Origin: Dimorphilus gyrociliatus
Taxonomy: Eukaryota; Annelida; Polychaeta; Dinophilidae
Length of the DNA: 64,000 nt
Assembly (NCBI GenBank): GCA_904063045.1
Contig: CAJFCJ010000007.1
Location: 616,819 to 680,818, forward strand
Direction of reading: 5' to 3'
The translations under genes were made by a program, and so were the position numbers. Under the pieces are notes generated by a model, which was given only the letters and a program-made list of their open reading frames with translations, did not search any database and was not told where the DNA came from. Below are positions 59,583 to 64,000 of the stretch, piece by piece (position 1 is the stretch's first letter; each line of letters starts with the position of its first letter).

Positions 59583-60568
59583 TTATTGAATTCTACTTGT
59601 TTCTTCAGTTGATAATCGGTCGAAATAGATAGCGTCGTACATTTTCTATTAGAAATAATAAAAAACAAGCATATATAGTCATATACTTTTAAAACTGTAT
59701 AGGAAAACTTACTCTTATCGTTGGAGAGAGTTTTTCTTTGAATACTTCAAGAAAACAATCGGCTGACCTCGACGTTCCGTATTTAAAGAATTCCATAACC
59801 TCCAATTCAATTGGATCTTTACAATTATTAATATCTTTATCTATTCTTTCAACTATAGAATCTAATTCTCCAATACACCTCTTAGCTGAAGAATATGTCG
59901 AAAATGTAATTATTTCAGCGTTTTCCAATTCGTCCAAGCAAGGTCGATATGACCAGTTGCCATAATAGTAATTTTTTAAATCCTTAAGAATCTTACAAAC
60001 AATTTCCTCCTGTTCTCCAGAACAGACAAGACAATTACCATAAAAGGAAGCAGTCATAGTGAGACGATTGAAGGATCCTTTTCGACTAACGGTACAATTA
60101 AACAGATGTTATGTAACGTATTCAAATTCACTTTCCCAATCCTTCAAATCAATTCAATTTAGGTTAAACCTTAGGGCTTTTTAATCATAAAATAAGCAAC
60201 GATCTTCTATTTATTCTTCTTTAGGGAAAAAATCGATTTGTCTACAGTGTAGTTTAAGGGAAAAATAAAAACATGTTTACGCTATTCAAATGTTCTCCCT
60301 TACCGTTCTTAGCACCACAGACATTCTCGCTTTGGAATTTATGAAAACATACTTATAATAAATTGAGTATTGTATATAAATCTTCCGTAGATTAAAAGGA
60401 AATTTACCCGAGTAGTAGAAGACAGGTAATTTCTGTTCTCATATTCGGAAAACTGACGACTGGTTGCTTTGGTACACCGATATATTTTAGCATTTCCGCC
60501 TCCAGGCCATTATAATTTGACAAATCTTTATTGACGCTTAATGCAGTCAAATATCTAATTGCACGCAT
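59583..60568 (-). CDS. hypothetical protein, three exons
   Basis: Exons 60568-60408, a middle exon ending at 59713 whose acceptor lies just past a GTACCGTTAG (starting about 60087), and 59645-59583 join in frame. They give about 200 residues. The start is MRAIRYLTALSVNK; no signal peptide or membrane helix is obvious. It contains QPVVSFPNMRTEITCLLLLG, SFYGNCLVCSGEQEEIVCK and a Cys/Glu-rich helical second half (LDSIVERIDKDINNCKDP). I do not recognise the family. The reading-frame agreement across both junctions and the codon pattern support a real gene. An additional small exon near 60320-60350 was tested but would break the frame. Confidence 0.55.
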
Positions 60569-61288
60569 GTGAAATTTATAAAAGTATTTTCAATAATAAC
60601 AGCTTTATTACATACAATTTTAATACATATATTCAATCTATACTTTCATTCATTTTACTTATTTAAAGCATTTTTCTATTCATATATGTCTCCTTCTCAA
60701 ACAACAACAACAACAACGATCCCCCTTCAATTGATGAAAGGAAGGGAACAATTTTGTGAATTACGCAATATAAATGTATGAATAGATTTCAATAATATTT
60801 TTTGGCGGGTAATCGTTTACATCAACTTTTAAAAGTTTTTTTTATCGTTTGTTTTGATTTTTTAGTAGATAGACTAGAATTTTTTGTCTTTTTCTCCCTC
60901 CTTTCTTCTGATTGGTAGATCTAGTAAATTTTACAACTTAAAAACTGATTTTATTTAAAAATATACATATCTACTGTTAGATTGTAAAATGGATGTTGTT
61001 TTTAACAGTCCTGACATCGGTCGATTCAAATTTATTGTGCAACAGATTTTTTTATTTAAAACTTAATTAATTCAAGCTAATTTGTCGGTGAAAAGATAAA
61101 ATATATAAGGGATAATGAATGTATTCGAGAATATTTCTCTATGGTATTCGTTTTCGAATATCGTTACTCTAGCGCCATCTGTTTTTCCATGAATGATCTT
61201 TCGGTATCGTCCTTGTGTAATATTTCATAATTACGCTAAAATGGGAATTTTATAAATTGTGTCATTCGGTAAATTCATAGTAATATTA
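60569..61288. other. head-to-head spacer, no gene seen
   Basis: About 720 bp separate the unknown minus-strand gene from the plus-strand CYB5RL locus. A short (CAA)n run is at about 60702-60718 and the rest is AT-rich. It presumably carries both promoters. Confidence 0.5.
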
Positions 61289-61474
61289 ATGGATGAACCA
61301 AAAAAACAGCCAGGAAAGAGAAAACTAAATAAGATTGAGGAGGATCGAGATAAATTGACTTCGCACCCGAAAGTACATGTAAATGAGGGATTCTCTTGGT
61401 GGAATTGTCTACAATATAATATACCTATAGAGAAGAGCAAACCATATGCTGTTAAGAAAATTGAAGAGCAATAG
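61289..61474 (+). CDS. small ORF (61 residues) overlapping the CYB5RL start
   Basis: ATG at 61289 opens 62 codons that overlap the CYB5RL ORF by 29 nt in another frame. The product is hydrophilic, starting MDEPKKQPGKRKLNKIEE and containing a Trp-Trp-Asn-Cys segment (EGFSWWNCLQYNIP), with no membrane helix. Its composition is more protein-like than random AT-rich ORFs nearby. No splice that joins it to the CYB5RL frame was found. It could be a conserved upstream ORF, a bicistronic partner, or chance. Confidence 0.45.
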   Translation: MDEPKKQPGKRKLNKIEEDRDKLTSHPKVHVNEGFSWWNCLQYNIPIEKSKPYAVKKIEEQ

Positions 61475-62405
61475 TTTAATAACATCAGCTGTCAGATTGT
61501 TCCATTTAAGCGCCAGACACATGGATAACGTAAACAATGAACTTCCTCCCAAACCTAAATCTCCTTCGTTCGATGACTGCTGTGGCAATGGGTGCACCCA
61601 TTGTGTTTTTGACATCTATGAAGAAGAAGTCAAACTTTGGGAAAAGGAATGTTTGAGAATACAAACTGGAAAACGAAATAAATTAGGAAATTCGAAAGGC
61701 TTAAGTCTTGAAACTTATACGTATTTAAAATTGTCGTGCATAGAGGAATTAACTCAGGATACTAAAAATTATACTTTTCAATGCGATCAGCTCAAACTTG
61801 AACCTGGTAAACACCTTCTACTCAGGTGGAAAGATGAAGGTTTAACTCGCCAATATACACCTATATCTTCTGATGAGAACTCCTTTAAAGTGCTTATTAA
61901 AACCTATCCGAAAGGGAGAATGTCAAGCTATATTAAAAAATGGGAAATAAATGATGAAATAGAATGGAGAGGTCCCTTTGGTAGTTTTCAATATACTCCT
62001 AATTTGTATCCTCGTATATGTATGATAGCTGCAGGAACGGGGATCACTCCAATGATGCCAATTCTTTATTCTATACTAGATAATGAAAAGGATGAAACCC
62101 TCATTAAACTAATATTTTGTTGTAGAACCTATAAAGAAATCTTATTAAAAGAGCAACTGGATCAATTTTCATCTTTCTGGAATTTCAAAGTACATTACTG
62201 TCTCAGTTGTGACAACAATGCTATAGCTAAATATAACGAGAGCCTTATCAAAAGCAGATTAAATGCTAATTTAATTGCCGATAAATTAGGATCTTCTATT
62301 CATCAAACACACTTTTTAATATGCGGAAGCGAAACGTTTCAAGAGGATATCAAAGCTTGTCTCAAAAGTTTAAATGTGAAAGATCATTCTATGTTTATTT
62401 TCTAA
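61446..62405 (+). CDS. CYB5RL: NADH-cytochrome b5 reductase-like protein
   Basis: This is a predicted FAD/NADH oxidoreductase of the cytochrome b5 reductase family, intronless, 319 residues. Residues 1-25 are basic, Ser/Leu-rich and without acid, like a mitochondrial presequence. Residues 33-66 form the oxidoreductase-like N-terminal domain with DDCCGNGCTHCVFDIYEEE (four cysteines). The FAD-binding module has RQYTPIS (135-141) and the phosphate-binding GRMSSYI (157-163). The NAD module has GTGITPMMPIL (197-207), CRTYKEILLKEQL, and CGSETFQ in place of the usual CGPP. The combined N-terminal domain plus reductase is the layout of CYB5RL rather than CYB5R1-4. The first ATG of this frame is used; it lies within the preceding small ORF. 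Confidence 0.92.
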   Translation: MLLRKLKSNSLITSAVRLFHLSARHMDNVNNELPPKPKSPSFDDCCGNGCTHCVFDIYEEEVKLWEKECLRIQTGKRNKLGNSKGLSLETYTYLKLSCIEELTQDTKNYTFQCDQLKLEPGKHLLLRWKDEGLTRQYTPISSDENSFKVLIKTYPKGRMSSYIKKWEINDEIEWRGPFGSFQYTPNLYPRICMIAAGTGITPMMPILYSILDNEKDETLIKLIFCCRTYKEILLKEQLDQFSSFWNFKVHYCLSCDNNAIAKYNESLIKSRLNANLIADKLGSSIHQTHFLICGSETFQEDIKACLKSLNVKDHSMFIF

Positions 62406-62684
62406 ATATTTTTTGCTTAAAGTTTCTTCGCGAGACGAAGGAAGAGAAATCTGATAAAATATATAAAATTTTGGTTTTATTTAAGAAGAGAAAATTATCA
62501 TTTTTTTCACAATTTAAAAGGAAATTAATAAATTATCTTTGATTTTTTTGACTGTTGATTAAATATTCTTTGTAAATGATTTGTAAAATTTCTGCTAGAC
62601 ATTTAATTAATAAATTAATGACTTTGACTGTAACAATAACTAGTAATACACAGAGACATGCGAACAACAGTTGTAAAATTGAAT

Positions 62685-63692
62685 TTAGCGTCTTTTGGAT
62701 GGTTTAGTTCTTGATTGTGAAGGTTTTTTAGGTCCTCCGCTGAGAAGGTTTGTAAGAAATTCCGAAAATTCAGGGATATTATTCTTTGGTGTGAGAAAAT
62801 TCATTTGAGACTGCATTTCCTACAAAACAAAAAGATTTTTTATGATACAGAAAAAGAATTCGCTAATTAATTTTTTCTTCATTACCCTTTGAGTTTCTGG
62901 GTCTTGGGCATTGATAAGTTTTGGTAGTACCATTACCATGATAAGTGGTAGAACCATCATGAGAACCTAATGTTTGAAATTTGCTCAATTAGACATCTAA
63001 AAACTTGTTACGCTCTTAATAATATACTTACCATAGGACTAAATATCATATCAGTAATGCTCCATTTTTCACGTTCTTGAAAATAGTTTATTCTGCTCCT
63101 TGCCTTTAATTTCAATGGGTAGTTAATCTGAAGTTCATCACATTCTCATAATAGATTTCAAATACTATATGTAAGCTTAAACTCTAACTTACGGTTGAAA
63201 CTGCATTTAATTGAATATTGTTCATTTTTCTAGCTCTGAATTTTCCTTTTGAAGTTATATCTATTCGAGCAGGTTCAAAAACATAAGATGGATTAATGAC
63301 TTCAATACTGTATGATCCTGACGGAAGGTTGCTTACTGAGAAGGCTCCATCGCTTCTACAATTTATTAATTATTAATTATTTCGCAAACATTTATAAATA
63401 TCTTTTTTTAGTTGTTTTAATTCGTGTTGTTAAGTCAAAATAATATTTTAATTAGGTAAAAATTTTTTGACAAACAACGACAAACAGCTAGTTACTTTAA
63501 AAACCCCAAATATCGTCCTCCATCAATTATGATTTTTGTTGATGATATCCATTCTAAATCGTTTACAAAAGGTACAAAAATTTTGCCTTCAATCTTAAAT
63601 CTTTCACTCCCAGATCCTAATTCGCCATCGCATATTACATAAGAAAATACATAAATAAAGACTAAAATGTAAGAGATTCGATTTTCATTCAT
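62685..63692 (-). CDS. EMC7: ER membrane protein complex subunit 7
   Basis: This is the luminal beta-sandwich subunit of the EMC, which inserts membrane proteins into the ER. Five exons, 63692-63496, 63355-63193, 63127-63032, 62966-62886 and 62819-62685, give 223 residues (human 242). A signal peptide (about 1-22) is followed by SERFKIEGKIFVPF, the EMC7 opening, then SDGAFSVSNLPSGSYSIEV, YVFEPARIDITSKGKFRAR and the juxtamembrane MIFSPMVLMMVLPLIMVMVL helix. The cytosolic tail has DPETQREMQSQMNFL and a Lys/Arg/Ser-rich end. The ATG at 63692 is chosen because the longer frame upstream lacks an earlier ATG. It converges on CYB5RL (279 bp between stops). Confidence 0.96.
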
Positions 63693-63944
63693 AACGGAAG
63701 TTTGCTTCTGCGGTCTACGCAATTTTTTTTAGAAATTACATAAAATCGAATATTGTTCTTAGTGGATTCATGATATCCTTAATGTTATCTTTATTCCGTT
63801 GTATTCGACGTTAAGTCTAACTGTTAGTTGCTCTAAAATTCTATCGGTTATTTAAAAACCTATTAATCATAAGATAAGGTATGTGCTTGTATACTTCACC
63901 AGGCGCTTCTTTGTGAATACTTCGTTCATTTCCTTCGTTTAATC
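63693..63944. promoter_or_regulatory. short head-to-head spacer between EMC7 and the edge gene
   Basis: About 250 bp between two divergent start codons. It is likely to hold both promoters. No other feature is visible. Confidence 0.4.
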
Positions 63945-64000
63945 ATGGCAATCGATGTTAAGGGCGTTCATTTAGGGACGTTACTTGCTGACGTGGCCAT
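63945..64000 (+). CDS. 5' end of an unidentified gene, cut by the window edge
   Basis: ATG at 63945 opens MAIDVKGVHLGTLLADVA and runs off the window. The context before it (TTTAATCATGG) is a fair start context. Too little is present to name the protein. Confidence 0.45.
   Translation, partial: MAIDVKGVHLGTLLADVA

Noticed and set aside
60320-60350. Possible extra exon CGAGAATGTC... in the unknown gene
   Set aside because: It has acceptor- and donor-like edges but its inclusion shifts the frame and creates an early stop in the next exon.

Overview
The window is nuclear DNA from a small-genome invertebrate animal. It is AT-rich, genes sit close together on both strands, and most introns are only 54-125 bp with GT-AG borders. 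The gene content (Orai, ATP6AP2, a BCOR orthologue, monocarboxylate transporters, CLEC16A, calmodulins, DNA polymerase alpha, EMC7) is metazoan. A compact lophotrochozoan such as a small annelid would fit, but the species cannot be fixed from sequence alone. All gene models below were spliced by eye and checked for reading-frame continuity.

Layout. At 0-4 kb there is a possible 3' end of a forward gene, an S28 serine peptidase (minus), the store-operated calcium channel Orai (plus) and an unrecognised 113-residue gene (minus). At 4.5-11 kb lie a 972-residue highly charged unknown protein and an UNC93A-like membrane protein, both minus. At 11-14.3 kb no gene was found. At 14.3-25 kb there is an unknown protein with a CtBP-binding motif (plus), the prorenin receptor/V-ATPase accessory protein ATP6AP2 (minus) and a six-exon BCOR orthologue (plus). 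At 25-34 kb four minus-strand SLC16-type transporters stand in a row, three of them clear tandem duplicates. At 34-43.7 kb is a gene-poor stretch holding two U5 snRNA genes with a shared upstream element. At 43.7-47.1 kb is CLEC16A. At 49.9-52.3 kb are two EF-hand genes: a calmodulin-like gene with two possible first exons and a calmodulin paralogue with a seven-residue insertion. At 52.7-58.9 kb is the DNA polymerase alpha catalytic subunit in many small exons. At 59.6-64 kb are an unknown gene, a NADH-cytochrome b5 reductase-like gene overlapped by a small upstream ORF, EMC7, and the first codons of a forward gene.

The genes do not form one pathway. Links are local: tandem duplication of transporters, a pair of EF-hand genes, a pair of U5 genes, and several head-to-head gene pairs 0.15-0.7 kb apart that probably share promoters. 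The least expected content is the U5 snRNA pair with its own promoter-like element. Also notable are the long C-terminal extension of BCOR beyond its PUFD domain, the calmodulin insertion, and the overlapping ORFs at CYB5RL.
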